A stretch of 14,292 nucleotides of DNA from positions 1 to 14,292 of the forward strand of contig JYHA01000124.1 of the NCBI GenBank assembly GCA_000970895.1, given 5' to 3'. The translations under genes and the position numbers were made by a program. Positions 8,201 through 14,226 of the stretch are shown here, one piece after another (the first letter of the stretch is position 1; each line of letters starts with the position of its first letter). The notes below the pieces were generated by a model. The model did no database searches and was not told the origin of the DNA. It worked only from the letters and a program-made list of their open reading frames with translations. This DNA is from Candidatus Arcanibacter lacustris. Its GTDB lineage: Bacteria; Pseudomonadota; Alphaproteobacteria; Rickettsiales; Arcanibacteraceae.

Positions 8201-10084
8201 GATGATTCAGCAAAAGATACATTTACTGAATTTGAAAATGTGGTGGGTACTAATGCAGATGATGAAATTATAGGTGATGATAATGATAATGAAATCGCAG
8301 GACTTGGCAGGGATGATATTATCCACGCGGGAGCTGGAAATGACAAAATCAATCCAGGTGATGGTGATGATATAGTTTATGGTGAAGCTGGTGATGACTA
8401 TATGATGGGAAGTGCAGGAAAAGACTTATATGACGGAGGAGAGGGTTTTGATACAGTTGATTACTCACAAGAACCAGATAGAGCTCTTTATCTCAATCTA
8501 AAGCTCAAGAAAAATACTGGTGCAACTTTTGCAGAAGGTGATGTCTTAAAAAATATAGAGAGAATTATTGGCACTAAATTTGACGATGTAATGATTGGAG
8601 ATAATGAAAATAATCAACTTTATGGCGGGGCTGGGGATGACAAGATTTACGGCGGTGAAGGCAGCGATGTGTTATCAGGAGGAGAGGGTAAAAACGAATT
8701 ATACGGAGAAGATGGAGATGATACTTTTGAATTATCTCAAGGGGAGAATTTAGTTTATGGAGGAGCTGGCACTAATGGTGTTACTTATCAAAACGCCAAA
8801 GCCTCGGTTGAGATTGATTTAGCTAATAGGCAAGGTAAAAAATCTACAGGCGGGCAAGATACATATGAAGATATCCATAATTGCATTGGTTCTAAGTATG
8901 ATGATAAAATTATTGGGAACAACGATGCAAATAAATTATTTGGTCTTGAGGGAGATGATTATATTGACGCTGGAGGTGGTGCTGATACTATCGATGGAGG
9001 AAAAGGCAATAACGGGCTCTTAGGTGGATCTGGTAATGATAGGTTTATACTTATAGAAGGATCAAATCAAGTGGACGGTGGTAGCGACATTGATACAGCA
9101 ATCTATGTTGATTATCAAAAAGCAGCATATTATGCAGAAGAGGTAATTGAAAGGGAAGTAAAAATTTATAATTTTTTCCTACCCAGTTATGCTGGAGAGC
9201 AATTTACAAAACCAATATTTCCAGAAGGCAAAGGTATAGTTGCAAATCTTACTACTGGTATTGTAGAAAAGCCTAATGGTTTAAATGATCATCTAACTAA
9301 TGTTGAAAATATCGAAGGAACTCATTATGACGATATCATAACTGGTGATGATAAGGCTAATAAGCTTGAAGGCAACAACGGTAATGATATTATTGATGGA
9401 GGAAAAGGTGATGATATTATTATCTCTGGTAGAGGCCATAGTACACTCTATGGAGGAGAAGGTAATGATATGTTTAAAATTATCAAAGGAACTGCTGATA
9501 TTTACGGTGGGGAAGGCAATGATTCGGTTAATTTAGCATATCTAACTTTAGTGGTGAAGGCTAATCTTGAAGAAGGATCAATATCATATGGTAATAGTGT
9601 TGATGAAGGTAATAAAGCTGACTGCAAACTAGAAGGTATTGAAGCTATCAGAACTACTAAATTTAATGATATAATCTATGATTCTAAATTAGATAACCAT
9701 ATTGAAACTGGTGAAGGTAATGATATTATTTATATAAGCGATGGTTTTGATATAGTTGATTCAGGTGATGGGGATGATGTTATTTATTTGAACGGCTCAG
9801 GAGAGAAAAGACTACTTAGTGGTACTGGTGAAGATAAATTTGTGATAATGCCAGGCTTTACTTCAAATAATAAAACTGACGTGATGATCGGTGATTTTAA
9901 ACTGAGCTTAGATAAAATCGACTTAAGTAACTTGGTAAATATTAAAAGTTTTAGTGATTTAAAGTTAGAACAAATTACCGTAGAAGATAATATCTTTAGT
10001 ATAATTCATATAGAGGATAATAAAGAGATTGCATTATTTGGGATTGAAATGAGTCAAATTACTAGTGATAATTTTATTTTCTAA
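2216..10084 (+). CDS. Giant RTX protein, predicted T1SS substrate, with papain-like N-terminal domain
   Basis: A 2622-residue protein; AGGAG (2201-2205) overlaps the end of the preceding gene, 10 nt before ATG. Domains: residues 1-165, putative circularly permuted papain-like fold (LRAT/NlpC-P60 type) with H17 in GHFYVQFDG and C109 in DSCITFSQF; about 258-700, Pro/Ser/Thr/Gly/Asn linker; 794-961, a module known from large RTX proteins (SPLVFDL..DGLEL) with EF-hand-like loops FDIDNDGF, DLNGNGKIDD, DSNNDGVID and DLNGNGYSEKEE; about 965-1358, Lys/Glu coiled coil; about 1380-1640, helical region with RGYGQIPSLHIAM (from residue 1447); about 1655-2550, RTX GGxGxDxxx repeats in seven super-repeats; 2555-2622, a C-terminus typical of T1SS signals (IGDF...DKIDLSNL, ending NFIF). 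No Sec signal peptide is seen. Export by an HlyB/D/TolC-type system and Ca-driven folding outside the cell are inferred. Seven cysteines are unusual for an RTX protein. Whether it acts as toxin, adhesin or peptidase is unknown. Confidence 0.93.
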   Translation: MSDYKINYYHAKTMFGHFYVQFDGIVPEGMDTENRKNPQTFFGKNSEHKSPIDWGEILNEETEHTLNRDNTVFLYSQSVSKEQFEDAYRLAIKHRDSGGGSYHITEDSCITFSQFIYYASGGQGHFINNVAKDKIDALKASGTLAAKHIIANYYDQGQIRTETGALAAEFVAFKYGVSLNRVIEQYDDVTREKYFTILPKSQFNNEEYAKDSSKKEKSTYSNSDYQGIDRDSFNALTALTWMQVQEEQERLHQANMNNPGRMPLNSGVNSGSTSSTPASSPTKGPIGSTPSKNMPSSPIPSSPSTPSSSNPFASTPISLSASTPPTLGKNSPGNSGGASGASGHGATGGFGNSPSTNPASNPSAHPSVNSKSAPSTTSKNMPSFAPINANAGLGSGSGSGSVPGSTAGSEPLKGPTSSAPSPTPIKGPSGNVPSQSPIKGPSGTGSTPIKSPTSSQAPIPTTSPSQSPIKTPVGAGNSQTPIYNSQTPTSSQSPIKMPIGGNNQAPIPTPSSSPTSGSTPTPTSSPIKAPFGMGQNNAPNNIPKSTPNFNPGFNPGFNPAPTPTPTPFKGSTPSFNNQPNSPWNQPSASSPTKGPNFNFPWNQPTQPTATPSFQPTFTPIPFPSGFPSSQPKSSPSPSPSWPSWTPTFRPDSSSSSGRHEPFSSSYSPTSNNARFDPFGFSRTSDPLFGSRSSSNGFVNDPTWQYSRGSTANGFEYYRSYANARGQFANSFSSGNNFWNSYSGAYNRMNGGAFSNSQYGNNYGPKMADAWGRSSSAKWAGTLRGAVRYARSHVSPLVFDLKCDGLELLSYKDSLAYFDIDNDGFVEKIGWAGAEEGQLARDLNGNGKIDDITELFGDDITSAFYKLAMLDSNNDGVIDKNDKAFHELLIWQDLNGNGYSEKEELSSLSRLGIKSISLKTSKEDQEIEGNLISESSSFSYENGKYCKVYDVHYANDDMNSWYKGKRKIEGDAAYKKIKKDLLEFSKYMFEELSLKSKEVYTNKIEGDWVRETIMLKTEAYIEKVTAKIFKYKQQVIEKEFSESQQALKNIATMSDELFKKTINNLVSKIAKDVDDKNDKAKTNAIKELKSKFQQQKDDIHSRYLQILNTQIAELSLKNLPEEEFEKAKQGLEAQILKQEKTEKIEAQKKFDIEYDQIKKSSNYEDEAKSAKLKYLNDNFEQQKADVHESYIQESALKIKKISEKIKEASKKKAQDLRTKFIKHGITESEYNIKLKKLEENCKKEIASAAEKINKASMVREKKDIDELRKEFRAKYLKEQNILSEQSIEKLKSQIEDEKHLNEQLFAQSIKSLLKLYFAQNEQKKADLKESIEYLKLSIKEEANHIYDYVISESKLMKNSDDASNSDNTFANANPDSANVKQPTSSFSLVSNIYNNAYDYFFAKKEPSKFKIPSWLKTESYSNKTEDRGFDNNEGIKIDPETLFMPMMRGYGQIPSLHIAMSIDPLLKSEVMNFMLIKALDLKVIQQNIMNILYQWAGVTDIDDHSKSYPGGANIEARKVHFIEKVTGQPFKQLGASKSVGQYASTSMQKAWDIYLIRATKNLLIQGPLMPIFPKALYSFTDDEMNLNSSLDEILINAKKFATDHDLGYDFWVQIGYVLASNIKELNITMSALKARLSELAGEFILVGLDGFSLIGDNQDNYIKGTFGSDYIKGLDGNDKIEGKEGSDFIEGGDGDDEIYGGEGIDRLHGGDGNDRIYGGSDKDFIYGDNGDDSIYGEEGDDYIEGGEGADYIDGGPGTNTLSYGMSPGGVVVNLKTGEARGFDAEGDKFINFQNLGGSEYNDILIGDDQDNEINGEGGDDEIRGGKGNDSLFGATGTDRLYGEEGDDILTGFEGPDHMDGGAGTDTADYSHPYATVGVNVDLSKGVGVGGYAHGDTYVNMENVKGSRFNDVITGDDQNNKLEGAAGDDVIHGGSGNDLIIDQQGHNMLYGDEGDDLILSVIGNFCFGGEGKDTISYQGLIKGVKIDMKSGSTTLKDDDSAKDTFTEFENVVGTNADDEIIGDDNDNEIAGLGRDDIIHAGAGNDKINPGDGDDIVYGEAGDDYMMGSAGKDLYDGGEGFDTVDYSQEPDRALYLNLKLKKNTGATFAEGDVLKNIERIIGTKFDDVMIGDNENNQLYGGAGDDKIYGGEGSDVLSGGEGKNELYGEDGDDTFELSQGENLVYGGAGTNGVTYQNAKASVEIDLANRQGKKSTGGQDTYEDIHNCIGSKYDDKIIGNNDANKLFGLEGDDYIDAGGGADTIDGGKGNNGLLGGSGNDRFILIEGSNQVDGGSDIDTAIYVDYQKAAYYAEEVIEREVKIYNFFLPSYAGEQFTKPIFPEGKGIVANLTTGIVEKPNGLNDHLTNVENIEGTHYDDIITGDDKANKLEGNNGNDIIDGGKGDDIIISGRGHSTLYGGEGNDMFKIIKGTADIYGGEGNDSVNLAYLTLVVKANLEEGSISYGNSVDEGNKADCKLEGIEAIRTTKFNDIIYDSKLDNHIETGEGNDIIYISDGFDIVDSGDGDDVIYLNGSGEKRLLSGTGEDKFVIMPGFTSNNKTDVMIGDFKLSLDKIDLSNLVNIKSFSDLKLEQITVEDNIFSIIHIEDNKEIALFGIEMSQITSDNFIF
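2286..2377 (+). repeat. Direct repeat, copy B (5' part of RTX gene)
   Basis: Partner of copy A at 1355-1443. It encodes residues 24-54 of the RTX protein, between the putative catalytic His (H17) and Cys (C109) of the papain-like domain. Downstream the reading frame continues as GEILNEETEH, which is absent from the lipase gene. Confidence 0.9.
2990..4310 (+). repeat. Low-complexity Pro/Ser/Thr linker with [ST]PxK repeats
   Basis: This part of the RTX gene encodes about 440 residues dominated by Pro, Ser, Thr, Gly and Asn, so it is probably disordered. Nine [ST]-P-[ITF]-K motifs occur between 3053 and 3994, five of them inside a recurrent (SQ)SPIKxP or TPIKGP unit. Short exact DNA tandems include four GGATCN hexamers (3395-3418), three 12-mers coding FNPG/FNPA (3860-3895) and three ACTCCA units (3899-3916). 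Unit lengths are multiples of 3, so slippage would change length without breaking the frame. Long antisense reading frames here are by-products of the biased composition. Confidence 0.85.
4595..5098 (+). other. EF-hand-like Ca-binding module within the RTX protein
   Basis: Residues 794-961. The order is SPLVFDL, FDIDNDGFVEKIGW, an ARDLNGNGKIDDITELFGD segment, DSNNDGVIDKNDKAF, WQDLNGNGYSEKEELSSL, then ENGKYCKVYDVHYANDD. This matches a module I know from many large hemolysin-type proteins, in which Asp/Asn-rich loops resemble EF-hands. The first loop is altered: where relatives usually read D-G-D-G, this one reads K801-C802-D-G, so it probably cannot bind Ca in the usual way. Other loops keep their acidic ligands. 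Confidence 0.75.
5110..6290 (+). other. Coiled-coil segment within the RTX protein
   Basis: Residues about 965-1358 are rich in Lys, Glu, Gln, Ala and Leu, with almost no Pro or Gly, and should form long helices. An internal repeat is visible: F-x-Q-Q-K-x-D-[IV]-H-x-x-Y-[LI]-Q occurs at residues 1091 and 1178, 87 residues apart. In composition it resembles the separate coiled-coil protein encoded at 10170-11198. Confidence 0.75.
7170..9860 (+). repeat. RTX repeat array, seven super-repeats
   Basis: Coding repeats of GGxGxDxxx nonapeptides (for example GGDGDDEIYGGEG) that form Ca-loaded beta-rolls in this family. Groups of nonapeptides are punctuated by a linker with consensus GGxGxDTxxY...GVxVNL..G...GD...xENxxGSxxNDxIxGD. 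Linker starts fall at 7472, 7790, 8111, 8435, 8759, 9077 and 9506, giving periods of 318, 321, 324, 324, 318 and 429 nt. The last period is longer because block 6 contains an extra hydrophobic and aromatic stretch (about 9110-9230). The final block is degenerate. Confidence 0.93.
9878..10084 (+). other. Probable C-terminal T1SS secretion signal
   Basis: The last 68 residues (2555-2622) run D-V-M-I-G-D-F, DKIDLSNL, a short beta-rich stretch and a terminal NFIF. RTX substrates usually end this way, with the last 50-60 residues recognised by the ABC transporter and membrane-fusion protein. No exporter genes lie within this window. Confidence 0.75.
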
Positions 10085-10169
10085 ATCAGCAATATAGTAA
10101 TTTTTATTAGATAAATGATGAATCTTCTAATTATTGCATATTAATTAAATTTAACAATCTGGAGAATAT

Positions 10170-11198
10170 ATGATTAAAAAGAAGGAAGTTGAAATAACAA
10201 CAAAAAATACTAAGGAGCAAATCCTAACTGCATACCATGATGCTCTTGATAAAATTGCCAAGAAAGATACAAACCACCATTTAGAAATTGGCAAAAAACA
10301 AAGTGATGAAATGGCAATAGTAACAAAAGCCGTACAAAATAGAAATGCAGACATATTTGCCGATCTTGGTAGTTTAAAAAGCAACTTAATTAAAGAAATT
10401 GATGTTATTAATCAAAGACTAGTTGATGAATTTGCTAAATTAGATAATGTCCTTAAAGCTATCGAAATAGAACAAAAATACTTAGACGAAGTATATGGTA
10501 TTAAGGAAAATGCTAGTAGCTTATCTGCATTATTGATCGCCCAACAAGAAGAAAAAGAAAAATATGATAATAAAATAACAGAAGAAGAATTAGCTTTTGA
10601 ATTAGAAATTAACAATAAAAAATCTCATTGGTTAAAAGAACAAGCATCTTTAGAAGTAGAATATCGGGAAAGAAAAGAATTCTTAGACAAGGAAAAGAAA
10701 CGCGAGGAAGAAGAATATAAATATAATCTGGAAATAACTCGAACTAAAGAGATTGATGCTTATAATTTTAAAAAAGCTAAATTAGAACAAGAATTGACTG
10801 ATATGAAAGCAGATATTGTTAAAAGAGAAGATGAAATATCATCAAAAGAGCAATATTTGTCTGAACTTGAAGAGAAGGTAGTAAATTTTCCAACTATTAT
10901 GCAAGGAGAAGTAATATCAGCAGAGCAAAGAATCAAGAAACAGCTGGAACTTGAATACAAACATAATATAACTTTAAAAGAACAAATATATGAATCAAGT
11001 AAAACATTATATGAGCAAAAAATCAAACATTTAGAAGAAAAAATTATTGAGCAAGATGTTTTAATAAAAGAACTTAACAATAAAACCACATCTGCTATAG
11101 AGCAGGTTCAATCAATAGCTTGCAAAGCACTTGATACATCATCTGGGAGAGCGATTTTTTATCCAAACGATATTAAGGCTCAAGAAAAGACCTCTTAA
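10170..11198 (+). CDS. Coiled-coil protein of unknown function
   Basis: A 342-residue protein with GGAG (10161-10164) 5 nt before ATG. It is almost wholly helical: residues 70-105 and 115-300 have long heptad-like Glu/Lys/Leu patterns, with a break at VVNFP (237-241). No signal peptide, membrane segment or catalytic motif is visible. The charged middle (REEEEYKYNLEITRTKEID, 178-196) and the FP break recall a widespread class of uncharacterised bacterial coiled-coil proteins, but I cannot name a family. The C-terminus (SIACKALDTSSG) may be a short folded cap. It lies 85 nt after the RTX gene on the same strand with no clear terminator between, so it may be cotranscribed. It may scaffold or bind the coiled-coil region of the RTX protein, but nothing in the sequence proves this. 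Confidence 0.8.
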   Translation: MIKKKEVEITTKNTKEQILTAYHDALDKIAKKDTNHHLEIGKKQSDEMAIVTKAVQNRNADIFADLGSLKSNLIKEIDVINQRLVDEFAKLDNVLKAIEIEQKYLDEVYGIKENASSLSALLIAQQEEKEKYDNKITEEELAFELEINNKKSHWLKEQASLEVEYRERKEFLDKEKKREEEEYKYNLEITRTKEIDAYNFKKAKLEQELTDMKADIVKREDEISSKEQYLSELEEKVVNFPTIMQGEVISAEQRIKKQLELEYKHNITLKEQIYESSKTLYEQKIKHLEEKIIEQDVLIKELNNKTTSAIEQVQSIACKALDTSSGRAIFYPNDIKAQEKTS

Positions 11199-11283
11199 AA
11201 GTTCAATATCGCTTTAAATGAAAAAACTGGAAAACACTACATTAATATGTTAAGCTTGATGTAATCAAATAAATGGATAAAAT

Positions 11284-12969
11284 ATGAAACTACCAATAGG
11301 CATTAGTGATTTTAAAGAACTCATAGAAGGTAAATATCAATTTGCCGATAAATCCTTGTTTGTCAAAGATATTATCGATGATGGAGCTAAAGTTATTCTA
11401 ATAACTCGTCCAAGACGATTTGGTAAGACGCTTAATTTGTCTATGTTATCCTATTTTTTAGATTGTAATAAGGATAAGCAAATCAATTTATTTGATAATT
11501 TAGCTATCTCTGAAATTCGAGAATTCTGTGGAAAACATCAAAATAAATATCCAGTGATCTTTGTTTCTTTGAAGGATATTAAACAACCTAATTATCAAGA
11601 GACTTACGGTGATATTGTAGAGTTATTTAGTCAATTATATGAAAAACATAGATATTTACTTGAAGGCGAATCACTATCAATAAATGAAAAAAATACATTT
11701 GTTACTATATTAAATAAAACAGCAAATTTGTCTGAAATAAAGAGTGCATTAAAGCAGTTAACTAAATATCTATCCTTATATTTTAGTAAAACAGTTGTGT
11801 TATTAATCGACGAATACGATACTCCCATCCAAGAAGCCTATTTAAGGGGTTATTATCAAGAAATGGTTGATTTAATGCGTAGTATCTTAGGTCAAGCTCT
11901 CAAGGACAACTCATACTTAACTAAGGCAGTTATCACTGGTATTACTCGTATTTCTCAAGAAAGCCTATTCTCAGGACTAAATAATATTGAGGTATATTCT
12001 CTTCTTAGAGAAGATTATGGTCAGTATTTTGGCTTTACCGAAGATGAAGTGATAAAACTAATAAAAGAAGCAAATAATCCTGATATTCAGGTAGATGCAA
12101 TTAGGGAGTGGTATAACGGATATCAAATTGGGAAACACATATTATATAATCCTTGGTCTATTATAAATTGTCTAAAAAACCATGGTAAATTACAACCATA
12201 TTGGCTTAATACCTCAAGTAATGATTTGATTACTAAATTGCTTAGTAATGCTAAACCCAATGTAAAACAACAATTTGAAGAATTACTACAAGGTAAAATT
12301 ATTGAGCAAGCCTTGGCAGAAAACCTGATTTTACCTGAAATTGAAACTAACACTGATTCGTTGTGGAGTTTACTATTATATGCGGGTTATTTAAAAGTTC
12401 TATCACATACTTTAAGTGGCAATAGGTTTGTAGCAAAAATTGCCATTCCTAATAAAGAAGTAGGATTTGTATATGATAAAATAGTAGAAAGGTGGTTTAG
12501 TTCTGCAATAAGCTTGGAGTCATATGATAATTTTGTTGGGGCTTTAAGCAAAGGAGACATTGATAAATTTCAGATGTATTTATCAAACTATATTATGCAA
12601 ACGGGGAGTTATTTTGATTTTAATAACAATACGCATGAGCAAATATTCCATATCTTTGTGTTAGGATTGGTAGTTGGAATGAGAGAAGAGTATATTATCA
12701 ATTCTAACCAAGAAGCAGGTAAGGGTAGATTTGATGTAGTACTAATCCCTAAAGATAAAAATAAAGATGGTATATTGTTAGAATTTAAAATAGCCAGAAA
12801 TGATGCAGAATTGCTAGATAGAGCTAATGAAGCATTGAGTCAAATTAAAGATAAACAGTATTTTCAGGTTTTTAAACAACATCAAGTGAAAGATGTACTA
12901 GCAATAGGCATAGCATTTTGTGGTAAAGAATTAGAGTTATCATATGAAAAAATTGAGATGAAGGGATAA
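11284..12969 (+). CDS. AAA-ATPase-like protein with PD-(D/E)XK nuclease domain (PDDEXK_9)
   Basis: A 561-residue protein, the usual size for the family. The ATG is preceded by a weak GGAT (11275-11278). Residues 1-220 form the AAA-ATPase_like domain: P-loop RPRRFGKT (42-49), preceded by the typical FADKSLFVKDI, and Walker B VVLLIDEYDTPI (171-182). The family motifs EWYNGY (275-280), YNPWSI (288-293) and YWLNTSSND (306-314) follow. The C-terminal nuclease-like domain keeps a PD-(D/E)XK pattern: D484 in GRFDVV, then E500-F-K502 in LLEFK. All these key residues are present, so the gene looks intact. Proteins of this kind are multicopy in many host-associated bacteria and Bacteroidetes; their function is not settled, with mobile-element or defence roles proposed. 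An intrinsic terminator follows directly. Confidence 0.92.
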   Translation: MKLPIGISDFKELIEGKYQFADKSLFVKDIIDDGAKVILITRPRRFGKTLNLSMLSYFLDCNKDKQINLFDNLAISEIREFCGKHQNKYPVIFVSLKDIKQPNYQETYGDIVELFSQLYEKHRYLLEGESLSINEKNTFVTILNKTANLSEIKSALKQLTKYLSLYFSKTVVLLIDEYDTPIQEAYLRGYYQEMVDLMRSILGQALKDNSYLTKAVITGITRISQESLFSGLNNIEVYSLLREDYGQYFGFTEDEVIKLIKEANNPDIQVDAIREWYNGYQIGKHILYNPWSIINCLKNHGKLQPYWLNTSSNDLITKLLSNAKPNVKQQFEELLQGKIIEQALAENLILPEIETNTDSLWSLLLYAGYLKVLSHTLSGNRFVAKIAIPNKEVGFVYDKIVERWFSSAISLESYDNFVGALSKGDIDKFQMYLSNYIMQTGSYFDFNNNTHEQIFHIFVLGLVVGMREEYIINSNQEAGKGRFDVVLIPKDKNKDGILLEFKIARNDAELLDRANEALSQIKDKQYFQVFKQHQVKDVLAIGIAFCGKELELSYEKIEMKG

Positions 12970-12982
12970 AGAGCACATGTTG

Positions 12983-13010
12983 CACGGATATTAATTTATT
13001 AATATCCGTG
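12983..13010 (+). terminator. Rho-independent terminator of the AAA-ATPase/nuclease gene
   Basis: A perfect 12 bp stem (CACGGATATTAA 12983-12994 with TTAATATCCGTG 12999-13010) with a 4 nt TTTA loop starts 13 nt after the stop codon and is followed by ATTTTATT. The opposite strand has no U run after the stem, so it should mainly stop plus-strand transcription although a convergent gene ends at 13076. Confidence 0.85.
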
Positions 13011-13075
13011 ATTTTATTCTGATAATTAACGTTATGGAAAATGGCAGTAGATTCAAAGGGTTAGAGCTAGCTTCA

Positions 13076-13993
13076 TCAATTATCTGGGAAGTATTTTTTG
13101 ACTTCTGCAATAGTTAAACCAGTGATTTCTAAAATTGATTTTTCATCAAAACCCTTGGTAATTAGATTTTTAGCGATTTCTAACTTACCTTCAATCTTGC
13201 CTTCTGCTTTACCTTCTTCCTTTCCTGCTTCGAATCTTGCTTCAAAGGCACCTTCTTCTATACGTAAGAAATCTAGGTGAGAATCGTAAATTTCTCTCTC
13301 TGCTTTATTTAAGTTCATTTCACGCATTACTTTAAGCGCTTTTTTAATCTCAGGTATATTGATCTTCTCTGGTAACTCTTTGATATTTAACAGATCATAT
13401 TTAGTTAAAACTGATACCCATTTATCAAGCATATCTTTTACTTTAGGCATTACTTGACTTAGTTCCTGGTCATGAATAGCTTGGAATTTATTAAGCTCTA
13501 TAGTATGGATCTCAATATCATTAAAAATCTCTAGTCTGGTTTCTTTGTCACTTAACACAAATCTATGGTGATATTTATTAGGTACTGTTTCTATCCAGCC
13601 TTTTTGTTTTTTATAATCAATAAAAGTAAAATTTAAGATATGTATAGCTATTGTTCTATTAAGATTTTTATATTGCTCTCCAGAAGTAATTTGATTTGAA
13701 TAAACTCTTGCCCAATTATAAAGTCCTCTTTTAGGATAATCAAGCTCTTCAGCTAATTGCATTTCAATTAAGAAATAAGTTTGATTATGCTTGTTTCTTG
13801 CCTTAATATCCAAAACTGTGAGTTTGTCTGTTTTAAAATTACGTTCATTATATGGGTTTAATAATTCAATCTGATCAACTTGATCTTCTTGTGATATAAT
13901 GGAATTTAATAAGGATATAAGTATATCCTTATTTGCCTCTACACCGAAGATTTTCTTGAAGGCTATATCCACTCTAGGATTAATTAAACTCAT
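13076..13993 (-). CDS. Rpn family recombination-promoting nuclease (PDDEXK_2)
   Basis: A 305-residue protein typical of the Rpn/PDDEXK_2 family (often labelled putative transposase). It opens with the family hallmark NPRVDIAFKKIFG (residues 5-17). The nuclease core is visible as D62-I-K64 in LTVLDIKA and E77-M-Q79 in FLIEMQ, giving the D...ExQ variant of the PD-(D/E)XK site. The C-terminus (about 255-300) has EGK-type repeats (GKAEGKIEGKLEIAKNLI) and a last helical motif (ILEITGLTIAEVKKYF), both usual in the family. Escherichia coli RpnA homologues are DNA endonucleases that stimulate RecA-independent recombination. No good ribosome site precedes the ATG (AAGG lies 17 nt upstream), but family alignment supports this start. 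It is convergent with the AAA-ATPase/nuclease gene. Confidence 0.92.
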   Translation of the reverse strand: MSLINPRVDIAFKKIFGVEANKDILISLLNSIISQEDQVDQIELLNPYNERNFKTDKLTVLDIKARNKHNQTYFLIEMQLAEELDYPKRGLYNWARVYSNQITSGEQYKNLNRTIAIHILNFTFIDYKKQKGWIETVPNKYHHRFVLSDKETRLEIFNDIEIHTIELNKFQAIHDQELSQVMPKVKDMLDKWVSVLTKYDLLNIKELPEKINIPEIKKALKVMREMNLNKAEREIYDSHLDFLRIEEGAFEARFEAGKEEGKAEGKIEGKLEIAKNLITKGFDEKSILEITGLTIAEVKKYFPDN

Positions 13994-14039
13994 ATAATTA
14001 CTACTTATTACCTTTTTCTATTTATATCATTTCACGTTG

Positions 14040-14068
14040 ATTATAGCATATTTACAGAGTTATATCAA
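14040..14068 (-). promoter_or_regulatory. Sigma70-type promoter of the Rpn gene
   Basis: Read on the minus strand, TTGATA (14068-14063) is followed after exactly 17 nt by TATAAT (14045-14040). This is a near-consensus promoter. Transcription would begin near 14033, giving a leader of about 40 nt before the ATG at 13993. Confidence 0.8.
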
Positions 14069-14094
14069 TTAACATTTTTTAAGGTTTTTGTATT

Positions 14095-14226
14095 CTAAAA
14101 CCTACAATTAGGACTTTCAGACCCAAGTCCCTCGACTTTCTCATGTTTTTTTTGAAAAACTTTTAGTATTATGCACAAAACAACGACGCTTATTAGTATA
14201 GCCACCATCACATTTATATGACCCAT
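14095..14226 (-). CDS. Possible small single-pass membrane protein (43 aa)
   Basis: A short frame from ATG (14226) to TAG encodes 43 residues. It has a hydrophobic stretch (INVMVAILISVVVLCIILKVF, given here as residues 4 to 24) followed by KKHEK, which fits a membrane helix with cytoplasmic C-terminus. The frame extends upstream to an in-frame GTG at 14274, giving 59 residues; an in-frame TAA lies at 14289-14287. No ribosome site is visible. It may be real, a remnant of a larger gene, or chance. It lies upstream of the Rpn promoter on the same strand. Confidence 0.3.
   Translation of the reverse strand: MGHINVMVAILISVVVLCIILKVFQKKHEKVEGLGSESPNCRF

Noticed and set aside
9345..9536. Alternative plus-strand frame within the RTX repeats
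   Set aside because: It is a shadow of the repetitive coding sequence, with no ribosome site and no independent motif.
7170..9860. Periodic repeats as a CRISPR or minisatellite array
   Set aside because: The periodicity follows the RTX peptide pattern in one open frame; repeat units are diverged in DNA and there are no spacers.
11238..11263. Imperfect inverted repeat between the coiled-coil and AAA-ATPase genes
   Set aside because: An 8 bp stem with a G-T wobble and a 10 nt loop, with no T run; too weak to call a terminator.
13098..13280. Plus-strand frame opposite the Rpn gene
   Set aside because: It mirrors the EGK-repeat end of the Rpn coding sequence and has no start signal.
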